A stretch of DNA of 64,000 nucleotides from Planctomycetota bacterium (GTDB lineage: Bacteria > Planctomycetota > OFTM77). This document shows, in pieces, positions 17,429 to 26,901 of this stretch. Made by a program: the position numbers and the translations under genes. The stretch is from the NCBI GenBank assembly GCA_029260795.1, contig JAJDCO010000112.1, positions 1-64,000 on the forward strand. Direction: 5' to 3'. Within the stretch, counting starts at the first letter, position 1; each line of letters opens with the position of its first letter. The notes beneath the pieces are model-generated. The model was not told the DNA's origin and searched no databases. It saw nothing but the letters and a program-made list of their open reading frames with translations.

Positions 17429-17967
17429 ACTTCGCACTGCTCGAGCAGGAGAAGGCGTTTCTCGGTGAAGAGTTCCTCACCTGGCTCTGGTTTCGAACCG
17501 AGACCGGCGATGGCACCTTCGACCTGCCCGCTGGCCCGGCCGGCCTCTTCTTCGACGACTATCTCGCGCTGCGCTCGTTCGAGACGCAAGCGCACGAGAA
17601 CATCTTGAAGAAGGGTACTCCCACCGCGAGTGCCGAGGCGGGGATCTCGTTGGCCACCGGCAAGAAGGTCACCCGCGCCAAGATGATCTGCGCACGAGAG
17701 AACCGCGAGTGGACCTTCACGTTGGACGCGGCCAGCTTTCGGTACGCCAGCGTCCGCTGCCCCGCCCTGGAGAGCGACGAGCCGACCGATCGATTCCTCG
17801 AGACCGCGTCGCACTTCGAGGAGCTCACCGAGATCGTCGATTCGGTGTTCCGGATCTTTCTCGAGGAGCGTCTCGCCAGCGAGTGGAGCTCGGAGCATCT
17901 CCCCAAGATATCGCGCTGGATCCGGGAGCGGCGGCAGCGCGAGATCGCATGGGGCGACGAGGACTGA
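17425..17967 (+). CDS. Conserved hypothetical protein paired with the RdgC-like gene
   Basis: 180 residues starting at a GTG that overlaps the previous stop codon (GTGA), with GGAGGA upstream, so it is translationally coupled. It is mixed alpha/beta: FALLEQEKAFLGEEFLTWLWFRTE at the start, a glycine-rich LATGKKVTRAKM segment, then ENREWTFTLDAASFRYASVR, and a C-terminal helical part ending in basic and acidic residues. I recognise no family motif and no signal peptide. The coupling suggests it forms a complex with the RdgC-like protein, perhaps supplying the missing C-terminal domain. That is inference from gene arrangement only. Confidence 0.6.
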   Translation: MNFALLEQEKAFLGEEFLTWLWFRTETGDGTFDLPAGPAGLFFDDYLALRSFETQAHENILKKGTPTASAEAGISLATGKKVTRAKMICARENREWTFTLDAASFRYASVRCPALESDEPTDRFLETASHFEELTEIVDSVFRIFLEERLASEWSSEHLPKISRWIRERRQREIAWGDED

Positions 17968-18074
17968 CGCCCCCTCCTGGGTGAGCACCGGAACGGAGCT
18001 GCCGACACCCAGCCGACTCCCAGCCGACAGGGTGTCTTGCGCCCTCTCACTTAGGCTCCTATCATGTGAGACTT

Positions 18075-18100
18075 CGGCGGACCTCGTGGCCCGCCGTTTT
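18075..18100 (+). terminator. Hairpin with T-run before the zinc-ribbon gene
   Basis: CGGCGG and CCGCCG pair across a 10-base loop and are followed by TTTT. It lies 108 bases after the RdgC module and just before the small zinc-ribbon gene. It may end the rho-rdgC transcript or act as an attenuator for the small gene. Confidence 0.5.
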
Positions 18101-18126
18101 CTATGAACCCGCACTCGAGGCGAGTG

Positions 18127-18372
18127 ATGCAGCAGACGCGCGTTCGGCTCCTGAAATTCTCGTGCGACAAGTGTGCCTACGAGTGCTTCGTCAACGAGAA
18201 CAACAACGCGCTGACCCACTCCGATCGCAATCTCGGCGCCTTGCTCGACTGGCGTTGTTCCGAGTGCGACGAGGGGCGTCTGCGCTACGCGACGACGAAC
18301 TCCAAGTTCACCTACCACCTGGTCAAGAAGGACAAGGAGCCCGGCGACGACAACGAGGTCGCCGACAGCTGA
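18127..18372 (+). CDS. Small zinc-ribbon protein
   Basis: 81 residues. I prefer the ATG at 18127 because GAGGCGAG stands in front of it; an in-frame ATG at 18103 abuts the terminator-like hairpin and would add eight residues. CDKCAYEC and, about 25 residues later, CSEC give two cysteine pairs for one zinc ribbon. The N-terminus is basic, and the C-terminal tail is charged (KKDKEPGDDNE). No signal peptide or membrane segment is present. Such proteins often bind nucleic acid or act as small partners of transcription or repair machinery, but nothing specific can be claimed. Its stop codon is six bases from the end of the convergent glpK gene. Confidence 0.6.
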   Translation: MQQTRVRLLKFSCDKCAYECFVNENNNALTHSDRNLGALLDWRCSECDEGRLRYATTNSKFTYHLVKKDKEPGDDNEVADS

Positions 18373-18378
18373 CAGCGC

Positions 18379-19848
18379 TCAGCAGCGCTTCACCGATTCC
18401 CGCCACTGACGCTGCCACTCGGCTCGAGCCTTCGGGGCGAGCTGCGGCCGGAATCGGCGCTCCTCCTCCCAAACCCGCTCGATCTCCTTCGGGCTGCTCC
18501 ACATGCCGACGCCCAGGCCGGCCAAGAAAGCGGCGCCGAGGGCCGTCGTCTCGAGCTGCCGTGGACGAACGATCGAGGCGCCCAGCACGTTCGCTTGGAG
18601 CTGCATCAGGAGGTCGTTGGCAGACGCACCTCCGTCGACCTTGAGCATCCGGAGCCGCCGGCCCGCATCCTGCATCGCGGCGGCGGCGAGGTCCCCGACC
18701 TGGAGCGCGATCCCCTCGAGCACGGCCCGAGCCAGATGCGCCCGCGTGCTGCCACGCGTCAGGCCGAAGAACGCTCCGCGCGCCTCGGGCCGCCAGTGCG
18801 GCGCACCGAGCCCAGCCAGGGCAGGCACGAAGGTCACCCCCCCGCTGTCGGGCACCTGCGCCGCCAAGGCTTCGATGTCCGACGAGCGACGAATGAGACC
18901 GAGCCCGTCGCGCAGCCACTGCACGGCCGCCCCCGCGATGAAGGCGCTGCCTTCGAGCACGTAGACGGGCCGGGCTCCGATCTGGCAGCCCGGGCTCGTC
19001 AGTAGCCCGGCCTTCGAGCGCACCGGCTCGGATCCCGTGTGGAGAAGCAGGAACGCGCCCGTCCCGTAAGTGCACTTCGCCGAGCCGGGCTTCCAGCAGA
19101 GGTTGCCGAAGAGGGCCGCTTGTTGATCGCCGGCGACGCCCGTGATCGGGAGGCCATCGGGCAAGAAGCGCTGGCCATGGACGACGCCGAAGTCGTCGGC
19201 CGAACGCTTGATCTCGGGGAGCCAGTCGAGAGACACCCCGAAGTGATCGGCCAAGCTCTGCTGCCAGGCGCTGCGATCGAGATCGAAGAGCAGCGTGCGC
19301 GAAGCATTGGTCACGTCGGTCGCGAACGAGCGTCCACCCGTGAGTCGATGGACCAAGAAGGCGTCGATCGTACCGACCAGCAGTCGTCCGTTCTTGGCGG
19401 CGTGCCGCACGGCGGACCAGTGCTCGAGAGCCCAACGGATCTTGGTGCCCGAGAAGTAGGGATCCAAGACCAGCCCGGTTCGACGTCGAATCTGGCGCTC
19501 GAGCCCTCGCTTCTTCATCTCGGCGCACAGGTCGGCGGTCCTTCGGCACTGCCACACGATGGCTGGCGCCAAGGGCTCCCCGGTTCGTCGGTCGAGGAAG
19601 ACCACCGTCTCGCGCTGATTGGTGATCCCGACGGCCTCCAAGCGCTTCGGCGCGACATTGGCTCGTCGCAGCGCCAGCCGCACGGCCGACTTCACGCTCG
19701 ACCAGATCTGTGCGAGGTCGTGCTCCACCCAGCCCGGTCTCGGATAGTGCTGCGGAAACTCGCGATTGGCTCGCCCGCGCACTCGTCCTCGCCGGTCGAG
19801 GATCAGTGCCGTCGATCCGGTCGTCCCCTGATCGATCGCCAGGATCAT
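18379..19848 (-). CDS. glpK: Glycerol kinase
   Basis: 489 residues, the usual length being about 500. It phosphorylates glycerol to glycerol-3-phosphate with ATP in the cytoplasm. The FGGY-kinase features are present in order: AIDQGTTGSTALILD at the N-terminus for ATP binding, GWVEHD, AVGITNQRETVVFLDRRTG, WQCRRTAD, and FSGTKIRWALEH with the substrate-contacting region. GVAGDQQAALFG and the C-terminal LKVDGGASANDLLMQLQAN close the ATPase domain. The start is an ATG divergent from the metalloprotease gene. No glpF or glpD is adjacent, but a glycerophosphodiester phosphodiesterase gene lies 2 kb away and could supply glycerol phosphate to the same pool. Confidence 0.95.
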   Translation of the reverse strand: MILAIDQGTTGSTALILDRRGRVRGRANREFPQHYPRPGWVEHDLAQIWSSVKSAVRLALRRANVAPKRLEAVGITNQRETVVFLDRRTGEPLAPAIVWQCRRTADLCAEMKKRGLERQIRRRTGLVLDPYFSGTKIRWALEHWSAVRHAAKNGRLLVGTIDAFLVHRLTGGRSFATDVTNASRTLLFDLDRSAWQQSLADHFGVSLDWLPEIKRSADDFGVVHGQRFLPDGLPITGVAGDQQAALFGNLCWKPGSAKCTYGTGAFLLLHTGSEPVRSKAGLLTSPGCQIGARPVYVLEGSAFIAGAAVQWLRDGLGLIRRSSDIEALAAQVPDSGGVTFVPALAGLGAPHWRPEARGAFFGLTRGSTRAHLARAVLEGIALQVGDLAAAAMQDAGRRLRMLKVDGGASANDLLMQLQANVLGASIVRPRQLETTALGAAFLAGLGVGMWSSPKEIERVWEEERRFRPQLAPKARAEWQRQWRESVKRC

Positions 19849-20032
19849 CTTCGCCTCCCTCGCCTCGTCGCAGCCGGAGCGACCGCCCGCCCCGTTGCCT
19901 TGTCTCGGGGTCGGCCAGGTTATACGATTCGCGGCAGGACGTCAGGACCGGCACGCCACTTTCCCGGCGCCTGTCGCGCCGGCCCCCGCTCCTCGGATGT
20001 CGCTCGTCCGCATTCCCCTTCGGAGTTCCGGT

Positions 20033-21664
20033 ATGTCCACCCTTTTGAGCCTTCTCGCTCTCCTCACCTTTTCGCCCCTCGCCTCGCGGACCGATTCCGA
20101 CCCGCCTGAGATCTCGCCTTTCTCAGTGATCTCGAGTGCCTTCGACGAGGTCCGCGTCCGCGTGCAGGCTCCGGCGCTCGCGAGGCTGGAGACCCGGCGA
20201 GCAGCACGGCTCCGGCTTCCGCGCCCCGGCGGCGGATCGGCTCGGGTCGAGGTCGAGCGGCTCGAGCTGGCACTGGCCCCGGATGCGCTCCATGAGAACG
20301 GCGAAGCCGTGGGCACTCTCCCCGACCTTCAGCTGTGGTCGGGCCGACTTCTCGGGGAGCCGGAGTCGTCGGTGTTCCTCGCCCTGTCCTCGTCGGGCTG
20401 CTGGGGTTGGCTGCAGGACGGCGAGCGCCTGGATCACCTGATCGCCGAACGCGATGCCTCCGGAGCCTGGACGGCCGGGCGCTGGATGACCGAGGCGCGA
20501 GCCCAGCAAGAGTGGACGCCGCTCCTTCCCCGTTGCGAGACGGACACGGAGATCGCGGCTCCGTCGGTCCGACCGACCAGTGGACCGGGGAATGAGACGA
20601 CCGCCAACCGACCCGTGCTCCGCTCGCGCCTCGCCCTCGAGACCGACTGGCAGTATTATCAAATCTTCAACGATGCCGAGGCGGCGGTGACGTACGCCCT
20701 CGCCATCATCGGCGCCGCCAACTCTCGCTATCGAGAGCAGATCGACGTCGTGCACACGATCGAGTACCTCGGCTACTACACGACCCCGAACGATCCTTGG
20801 TCCTCTCAGGATCAAGGCGGGGACTGCTACGCGGTGATCGCGGAGTTTCGCGCCCAATGGGAGAACGGGGGTGCGCCGGTCGACGCCGACCTGTATCACC
20901 TCTTCACCGGGACCGACACCGGCTGCGCCATCGCGTCCGGAAAGATCTGCGATCCGCTCGACGCGTTCTCGCTGACCGGCCGCATGACGGGACAAACGAC
21001 GTTTCCCGTCGCTCCGAACCCGCTGAACTGGGACTTCGTCTGGTTTTGCCACGAGACCGGACACAACTACGGGAGCCCCCACACCCACCAGTACTGCCCG
21101 CCCCTCGATGAGTGCGCGCCCTCGGGCTACTGGGGAACGTGTCAGGACGAGCAATCGTGCACGACGCAAGCGACCTTCATGAGCTACTGCCACGCCTGTC
21201 CCGGCGGACTGGCGAACTACACGACCTGGTTCCACCCAGTGGTGGCGGACGTGATGCGCACTCAGGCCGAGTCCGGTTGCATCTCACTGTTCGAAGGCGT
21301 GCTGACTGCCGACCTCGGACAGGCCCTGGCCGGTAGCAACGGCACGCCCGAGCTCTTCGTGAGCTGGCTGGATGGACCGAACGCCCTCCGGCTCGCCGTC
21401 AATCAAGGACCGAGCAACGCTCCCGGCGTCTACATCACCTCGCCATTCCGAATCGATGCTCCCTTCTTTGGAGGAGTGCTGGTGCCGGACCTGACCTTCC
21501 TGCTCTCCTTCGGCACCGATTGGATCGGAAACCACAGCCTCCAGATTCCCGTCACCAGTAGCCACCCATTCGGAGTCACACTCATCAGTCAGGCGTGGTT
21601 CGTCGATCCGCTCGGCACGTTTGCCGCCAGCAATGCCGTCGAGTGGGAGCTGATCAAGCCGTAG
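20033..21664 (+). CDS. Secreted metzincin zinc protease (M12B/reprolysin-like)
   Basis: 543 residues. I chose the ATG at 20033 because it opens a clean signal peptide (MSTLLSLLALLTFSPLAS) and has GGAG in front; ATG 19997 is also in frame. Residues 30-170 form a propeptide-like region. The catalytic motif is HETGHNYGSPH with His340, Glu341, His344 and His350, the metzincin HExxHxxGxxH. The methionine turn follows as ATFMSYCH. Cysteines around the active site (YCPPLDEC, GTCQDEQSC, YCHAC) probably form disulfides, as in reprolysins. The last 130 residues are a beta-rich domain that may bind substrate. It is an extracytoplasmic protease; the target is unknown. Confidence 0.85.
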   Translation: MSTLLSLLALLTFSPLASRTDSDPPEISPFSVISSAFDEVRVRVQAPALARLETRRAARLRLPRPGGGSARVEVERLELALAPDALHENGEAVGTLPDLQLWSGRLLGEPESSVFLALSSSGCWGWLQDGERLDHLIAERDASGAWTAGRWMTEARAQQEWTPLLPRCETDTEIAAPSVRPTSGPGNETTANRPVLRSRLALETDWQYYQIFNDAEAAVTYALAIIGAANSRYREQIDVVHTIEYLGYYTTPNDPWSSQDQGGDCYAVIAEFRAQWENGGAPVDADLYHLFTGTDTGCAIASGKICDPLDAFSLTGRMTGQTTFPVAPNPLNWDFVWFCHETGHNYGSPHTHQYCPPLDECAPSGYWGTCQDEQSCTTQATFMSYCHACPGGLANYTTWFHPVVADVMRTQAESGCISLFEGVLTADLGQALAGSNGTPELFVSWLDGPNALRLAVNQGPSNAPGVYITSPFRIDAPFFGGVLVPDLTFLLSFGTDWIGNHSLQIPVTSSHPFGVTLISQAWFVDPLGTFAASNAVEWELIKP

Positions 21665-21700
21665 TCGCCAGCACGTCCGGACTCGCACTCGAGGTGAATC

Positions 21701-22435
21701 TTGTCGAAGCCTCCGATTTGGGTGATCGCTCACCGGGGCGCCTCGGGGCATGCTCCGGAGAACACGCTTCCCGCCGTGGGGCGCGCGCGGGCGCTCGCCG
21801 TCGACGCGATCGAGTGCGACGTCCATCTGTCGCGCGATGGCGTACCGATCGTCTTCCATGACGAGGACACCGATCGCTTGACCGGTGAGCCGGGCGCCGT
21901 CGGCGACCGCTCCCTCGACGAGCTGCGCGGGCTCTCGGTCCTCGGACTCGGCCCGGGCTCGATTCCCAGGCTGAGGGAATGGCTGGCTGCGGTGCATCCC
22001 CTTTGTCCCGTGATCGAGATCAAGACCGATCGCGTCGACTATCCCGGCATCGAAGCGGCCGTTTGGCAGGAGGTCGTCGCGGCCGGAGAGGCCGCGGCGG
22101 CGGTCGCGATCTCCTTCAATCTCGACACGCTCGAGCGCCTCCGTGCTTTGGCTCCCGAGGCGAACCTGGGCCCGATCTTCGAGGGGCGGCCGCCGCCGGC
22201 GATCTGGGATCGCGTCGTCCGTCTCTCACCCCGCACGATCGTCTACGACGGGGCGGCCCTCGAGTCGGACGACGTCCGACGAGCCCGCGAGCGTGGGTGG
22301 GAGGCCTGGGCCTATACCTTGAACACGCCCGAGCATATCCGGACCGGGCTGTCCGTCGGATTGACGGGCATCATCACGAACTACCCCGAGCGAGCTCGAG
22401 CCGAGATCGACGCCCGGCGAGCCCGAAAGTCTTGA
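21701..22435 (+). CDS. Glycerophosphodiester phosphodiesterase
   Basis: 244 residues from a TTG preceded by GAGGTGAATC. It hydrolyses glycerophosphodiesters to glycerol-3-phosphate and an alcohol using a metal in a TIM barrel. The family motifs are all visible: AHRGASGHAPENT with the catalytic histidine, then IECDVHLSRDGVPIVFHDE with the metal-binding acidic residues and the second catalytic histidine, and VIEIK. The C-terminus has AWAYTLNTPEH and IITNYPE, typical of bacterial GDPDs. No signal peptide is seen, so it is probably cytoplasmic. It precedes the fumarylacetoacetase-family gene by four bases, which suggests co-transcription, although the two activities are not obviously linked. Confidence 0.92.
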   Translation: MSKPPIWVIAHRGASGHAPENTLPAVGRARALAVDAIECDVHLSRDGVPIVFHDEDTDRLTGEPGAVGDRSLDELRGLSVLGLGPGSIPRLREWLAAVHPLCPVIEIKTDRVDYPGIEAAVWQEVVAAGEAAAAVAISFNLDTLERLRALAPEANLGPIFEGRPPPAIWDRVVRLSPRTIVYDGAALESDDVRRARERGWEAWAYTLNTPEHIRTGLSVGLTGIITNYPERARAEIDARRARKS

Positions 22436-22439
22436 TACG

Positions 22440-23348
22440 ATGAAGCTCCTCTCATTCGATCATCGTGGCCGGCTCGGTTTCGGGCACCGACTCGACGACG
22501 AGTCGGTGTTCGACCTCGGCCGGGCTCTCGACACACGTCGAGGCCACGACGACCGCGGCCAGATCGAGCGGCTCCTGGCGCGCGGACCGGAAGGGCTCGC
22601 CGAGGCGGATGACCTGATCGCGGGGAGCCAGAACGAGGCATCGCTGCGCTTGCCTCGCGCCGAGCTGCGGATCCTCGCCCCGATTCCTCGACCGGGCAAG
22701 GTTCTCGCCGTGGGGCTGAACTACCGCGACCACTGTGAGGAGCAAGGCAAGACGCCCCCGGAGCGGCCGATGTTCTTTGCGAAGCTCTCGACGGCCGTCA
22801 TCGGGCCCGGGCAGGCGATTCGGATCGATGATCGAGTGACTCGCTGCGTCGACCACGAGGTCGAGCTCGGCGTCGTCATTGGCCAGGGCGGACGTTCGAT
22901 CCCGGTCGAGTGGGCGCTCGAGCACGTCGCCGGATACACGATCGTCAACGACGTCTCGGCCCGCGACCTCCAGAAGGCCGACAAGCAGTGGACGCGCGCC
23001 AAGGGCCTCGACACCTTCTGCCCGCTCGGCCCCCTCTTGGTCACTCGAGACGAGATCGACGATCCACATCGCCTCGATCTGCAGTGCCGGGTCAACGGCG
23101 AGCTTCGTCAGCAATCGAACACCCGGAACCTGGTTCATGGCGTGCCTCAGCTCGTCGCGGCCGCCTCGGCCGCGCTCACTCTCGAGCCGGGCGACGTGAT
23201 CGCGACTGGCACACCCGGTGGCGTCGGCGTCTATCGGAACCCTCCCGTCTACCTGAAGCCGGGCGACACCGTGTGCTGTGAGATCGAGGGGCTGGGCCAG
23301 CTCGTCAATCCGGTGTGCGCCATCGAGCTGGAAGAGGAGTCGTCATGA
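22440..23348 (+). CDS. Fumarylacetoacetate hydrolase family protein
   Basis: 302 residues. The family hydrolyses or decarboxylates 2-oxo acids with Mg2+. An N-terminal domain (about residues 1-75) is followed by the catalytic domain that begins with KVLAVGLNYRDHCEEQGK. The metal ligands lie in DHEVELGVVIG; GYTIVNDVSARDLQ, GLDTFCPLGPLLV, and TGTPGGVGVYR are signature segments. It most resembles the general FAHD1-type group (acylpyruvate hydrolase or oxaloacetate decarboxylase) rather than true fumarylacetoacetase. The exact substrate cannot be read. It overlaps the following HD gene by four bases (ATGA) and follows the GDPD gene by four. Confidence 0.88.
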   Translation: MKLLSFDHRGRLGFGHRLDDESVFDLGRALDTRRGHDDRGQIERLLARGPEGLAEADDLIAGSQNEASLRLPRAELRILAPIPRPGKVLAVGLNYRDHCEEQGKTPPERPMFFAKLSTAVIGPGQAIRIDDRVTRCVDHEVELGVVIGQGGRSIPVEWALEHVAGYTIVNDVSARDLQKADKQWTRAKGLDTFCPLGPLLVTRDEIDDPHRLDLQCRVNGELRQQSNTRNLVHGVPQLVAAASAALTLEPGDVIATGTPGGVGVYRNPPVYLKPGDTVCCEIEGLGQLVNPVCAIELEEESS

Positions 23349-24658
23349 GCCTGAAGGTCTTCCGCGACGCGGTTCATGGCGACATGGAGTTCTCGCCGGC
23401 CGACATGACGGTGCTCGATACGCCCGAGATCCAGCGCATGCGGGGTATCCGACAGCTCGGGACCGCACACCTCGTCTATCCGTCGGCGAACCACACCCGC
23501 TTCGATCACACGCTGGGGACTTCGCACATGGCGAAGCGCACCCTCAATGCGATCGAGGCCAACAGTGACTTTCGATTCGGCGAGGAGGAGCGCCGCCTCG
23601 TCTCCCTCTCGGCGCTTTGCCACGACGTCACACATATCCCGTTCGGGCACACGATCGAAGACGAGCGCCGTCTCTTTCCCCGGCACGACACGCCGCAACG
23701 CATCCGCTCGGTGGTCGGACGCGGCGAGCTCGGCAAGACGCTTCGCCAGCTCGGCTGCGAGAAGGAGATCCTCGCTCTACTGGGAGCGCGACGGCTGTTC
23801 GGAGACCTGAAGCCTTACCTGCGCGAGCTGATCAGCGGAACGATCTGCGCCGACCTTCTCGACTATCTCGCTCGCGACAGCCTCTTCTGTGGCCTCGCGC
23901 AACGCTACGACGCGCGCATCTTCCGCTACTTCCGCATCGTGGACGACCACCTCGTCCTGACCACGAGCAAGGACGGGCTCCTCCGGGAAGACGCGCTCTC
24001 GGAGGTGATCGCGCTCCTTCGACTGCGCTACACGCTCTCCGAGCGGGTCTACTTCCATCATGCCAAGGTGTCGTCGGGAGCCATGGTCTCGAAGCTGGTC
24101 GAGATCGGTCTCCGTCACGGCCTCACCTTGGACGATCTGTTTTGGCAGCGGGACGACTCGCTGCTGCCCATGCTCCGCCAGCGCTTCGGACACGACGACG
24201 AGCTCGACCGCGTCGCGACTCGCCTGGAGCGCCGCCGGCTCTACAAGCGTTGCTTCGTGCTGACGCGACGCATCGGCGCCGAGCGACAGCAGCGCTTGAT
24301 CGAGCAATTCCACGAGGACCACCGGCGGCGCCAGGAAGCCGAGCGCCTCCTCGAGGACGCCGCCGGACTCGAGTCGGGCGATGCCATCGTGTACTGCCCC
24401 GCCGCCGGCATGGCGCTCAAGGAAGCCGACATCCCGGTGCTGGTCGACACGCACACGGTCGTCGAGCTGTCCTCGCTCCGGCTCCCCGAGATCGACGTGC
24501 TCCTCGACAAGCATCGCGACCTCTGGAAGTTCTACGTCTTCGTCGCGCCGGAGCGCCTCGATCGACTCGACCGGGTCGCTCACGCCGCCGAGGAGTTCTT
24601 CGGCTTCCAGAACGAGCTGGGCGGACTGCGGTCGGGACAGACCTTCTTCCAGTTCTGA
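23345..24658 (+). CDS. HD-superfamily phosphohydrolase (COG1078-type)
   Basis: 437 residues starting within the previous stop codon (ATGA). It begins VFRDAVHGDMEFSPADMTVLDTPEIQRMRGI, the standard opening of COG1078 proteins, which act on nucleotides. The metal site comprises the histidine in NHTRFDHTLGTSHM, the HD pair in ALCHDVTHIPFGH, and the aspartate in CADLLDYLARD. DLLDYLARD and LRYTLSERVYFHHAK are also diagnostic of this group. The C-terminal 150 residues are helical and charged. Relatives include dNTP triphosphohydrolases, but COG1078 members vary and the substrate here is not known. The coupling to an FAH-family gene is unusual and gives no clear clue. Confidence 0.85.
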   Translation: MSLKVFRDAVHGDMEFSPADMTVLDTPEIQRMRGIRQLGTAHLVYPSANHTRFDHTLGTSHMAKRTLNAIEANSDFRFGEEERRLVSLSALCHDVTHIPFGHTIEDERRLFPRHDTPQRIRSVVGRGELGKTLRQLGCEKEILALLGARRLFGDLKPYLRELISGTICADLLDYLARDSLFCGLAQRYDARIFRYFRIVDDHLVLTTSKDGLLREDALSEVIALLRLRYTLSERVYFHHAKVSSGAMVSKLVEIGLRHGLTLDDLFWQRDDSLLPMLRQRFGHDDELDRVATRLERRRLYKRCFVLTRRIGAERQQRLIEQFHEDHRRRQEAERLLEDAAGLESGDAIVYCPAAGMALKEADIPVLVDTHTVVELSSLRLPEIDVLLDKHRDLWKFYVFVAPERLDRLDRVAHAAEEFFGFQNELGGLRSGQTFFQF

Positions 24659-24861
24659 GCGGAGTCGGTCCGGTCCGCTTTCAGCGGCCGAACAGCACGG
24701 AGCGGTCGCCGGGCGGCACGGGCACCCGCTCGCATCGGGGTGCTCCTGTCGGAGCCGCGCGAGCTCCTCGGGATCGACCGGGGTCTGGCGAAGCTCGATC
24801 CTCACCGCCCGCGGCGCACGCCGGGTGCACCGCGGGGGCCGAGTCGTTCGGAGACCGGACG

Positions 24862-26901
24862 TCAGAGGACGTCGAAGTCGGGCAGGTCGTCGTTCCGAGC
24901 GGGCGGCTCATTGGCACACGCCAGTGGCTCGTTGTTGCTGTCCGTCTGCGGGGCGACGGCTTCCGGTGCGAGCAAGCTGTTCTCGAGGAGTTGGACGTAG
25001 CGAACGTAGCTCGAGCGCAAGAGGTCGGTGCATCGGTCCAGCTCACCCGTGCGCGACTTCAGGTAGTCGACCATCTCCTTCCGCTCGGAGATCGGGAGGT
25101 GGAAGGGGCTGCACTCGGGCGGCGCCCAGCAGTGGCTGGTCATGATGTAGCGAACGCCGTGATCTTGAGCGAGCAGGTAGATGTCTGGCAGCTCCATGGC
25201 GTTCTGGTTCATGCAAGCGACCGAGAAGGCGACGTCGAAGGAGTACTTGCGTCCGGCGGCCACGAACTTGTCCAGGTTCTCGATGACGTTCTCGAACTTC
25301 GCCCCGATCTGGATCTCCTCGAGCGTCTTCTTGGTCGCGGCGAGGAAGGACATGTTGACGCAGCCGAAGTTGAGCTTCTGGAAGTACTCCTCGAGGGAGT
25401 CCTTGTAGATCGACCCGTTGGTCGTGACGATCACGAGCGCCTCGGCCTTCTGCTCGACCATCATGTCCCAGAACCGGAAGACATGGTCGATCATCAGCGG
25501 CTCACCGCCCGCGAACAGGATCTCCTTGAGCCCCGGGATGACATCCTTCATGTCCTCCCAGAACTTGGGATCGCTGTAGATGTCCGGCAGCGGCGGAAGC
25601 TTGTCCCAGTCCGAGCGGATGCGGGACGACGTCAGGCCGTGACACATCACGCACTTGTAATTGCACTTATTGGACAGCCACAGCTCCATCTTCTGCGGGC
25701 CAGCCATATAGTCGTTCGGATTCAGGTGATCGTAGGCGCGCGGGAAGTCGGTGTCGTAGTCGCCGACCTCGAGGTAGTAGGCGCACTTCTCGCAGCCCAT
25801 CGAGAGGTCGTTGTTCTTCATGGCGTCCCGGAACTGCTCCATGGCGGCACCGCGCCACAGGTCCCAGAAGCCCTTCCCCTCACCGAAGCGGCCCAGCTCG
25901 TTGTTGTAATTGAGGCAGCAAGGACGCATGTAGCCTTCGGTCGTGAGCACGCAATGCACGAACGGCGCGTAGCAGACGGCGTCCAATGGCGACTTGCAGG
26001 TTCCACACTTGCGCGGTCCCGGGATCTTGCGGAGCTTCTTGCTCTCCTCGCAGTTGAGCTCGAACTGCGTGGGCGTGATCTCGGCCAGCGGATCTTGCCT
26101 CACGAACGGGCGCACGAAGAAGGCGCTTCCGTAGGCGTTGGACCCGGTCAGCGACTGGGTCGAGAAGCGTAGACGGACCTGGCGACCCTCGAGCTGCGGG
26201 AGCTCGATCCGCACCCAATGGAGGCCGCGGTCTCGCTCTTGGTGCTGTGGGTGCAGGTAGCGGTGGAAGAGGAGCTCCTCTTTCCCTTCCCAGAGGGCGA
26301 CCACATGGAAAAGTGCACCGGGGCCACTCTGGCTCCAGGCCTCCTCGGGGATGTGAATCCCGAAGGTCAAGACAGCCGAGGACTTGATCCGCAGATAGAA
26401 CTGGACCGTCGAGCCCAGGTGGCAGAACAAGCTCTTGTAGCGCTTGCCGTCCTGCTCGATGAGGCCTTCGTTGACGTACGAGGGATTCTCGGTCTTGATC
26501 AGGGCGTCGGGCAGCAGAGTCAGCAGATCGACGTACTCGTACTCAGGCCGCACCTCGTGCACGTGGTGGGGATTGGCGTGCCCCTGGGCCACCGGGGTCG
26601 GATCCGGCTGCGTCCAGCCGCAGGCCACATCCAACCGTTGCTCGATGGTCTGGATCTCCGTGCTGAGCTCCTGGATGGATCGCAGCACTTCGAGCTCGCC
26701 GTCGGTCTCGGGGCGGATCTTGCTCATGTCGCTCACCAGGCTCATGAGCTGACCGCGCAGATCGCGATCCTGTGCTTTGAGCGTTCGGAGCTGCTCGCGA
26801 TCCTCGTTCTCCAGGGCGACGGTCGCCTGATGGAGCACGATCGCGAGGCGCTGCATGCTCCGACGAGTTTCTTGGAGCGTCTGAGTGCTTTGCGAGATCA
26901 T
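24862..26901 (-). CDS. Radical SAM protein with N-terminal coiled coil, beta-sandwich and cysteine cluster
   Basis: 679 residues from the ATG at 26901. Residues 1-95 are a predicted coiled coil. Residues about 125-270 look like a beta-sandwich (YLRIKSSAVLTFGIHIPEE). A cysteine-rich segment around residues 298-390 (CGTC, MRPCC, CEKCAYY) resembles a SPASM/twitch cluster that binds an extra iron-sulfur centre. The radical SAM motif CNYKCVMC follows, with Cys413, Cys417 and Cys420, then EILFAGGEPLMI. The auxiliary cluster precedes the core, as in twitch-type radical SAM proteins but unlike classical SPASM enzymes. It is last in a minus-strand cluster with a methyltransferase and a glycosyltransferase, which suggests modification of a glycan or peptide; the substrate is unknown. 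Confidence 0.85.
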   Translation of the reverse strand: MISQSTQTLQETRRSMQRLAIVLHQATVALENEDREQLRTLKAQDRDLRGQLMSLVSDMSKIRPETDGELEVLRSIQELSTEIQTIEQRLDVACGWTQPDPTPVAQGHANPHHVHEVRPEYEYVDLLTLLPDALIKTENPSYVNEGLIEQDGKRYKSLFCHLGSTVQFYLRIKSSAVLTFGIHIPEEAWSQSGPGALFHVVALWEGKEELLFHRYLHPQHQERDRGLHWVRIELPQLEGRQVRLRFSTQSLTGSNAYGSAFFVRPFVRQDPLAEITPTQFELNCEESKKLRKIPGPRKCGTCKSPLDAVCYAPFVHCVLTTEGYMRPCCLNYNNELGRFGEGKGFWDLWRGAAMEQFRDAMKNNDLSMGCEKCAYYLEVGDYDTDFPRAYDHLNPNDYMAGPQKMELWLSNKCNYKCVMCHGLTSSRIRSDWDKLPPLPDIYSDPKFWEDMKDVIPGLKEILFAGGEPLMIDHVFRFWDMMVEQKAEALVIVTTNGSIYKDSLEEYFQKLNFGCVNMSFLAATKKTLEEIQIGAKFENVIENLDKFVAAGRKYSFDVAFSVACMNQNAMELPDIYLLAQDHGVRYIMTSHCWAPPECSPFHLPISERKEMVDYLKSRTGELDRCTDLLRSSYVRYVQLLENSLLAPEAVAPQTDSNNEPLACANEPPARNDDLPDFDVL

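Noticed and set aside
24681..24805. Possible small minus-strand gene beginning VRIELRQTPVDPEELARLR
   Set aside because: The GTG-started frame runs on into the antisense of the HD gene. A short product would need a frameshift. It may be a gene remnant but cannot be supported.
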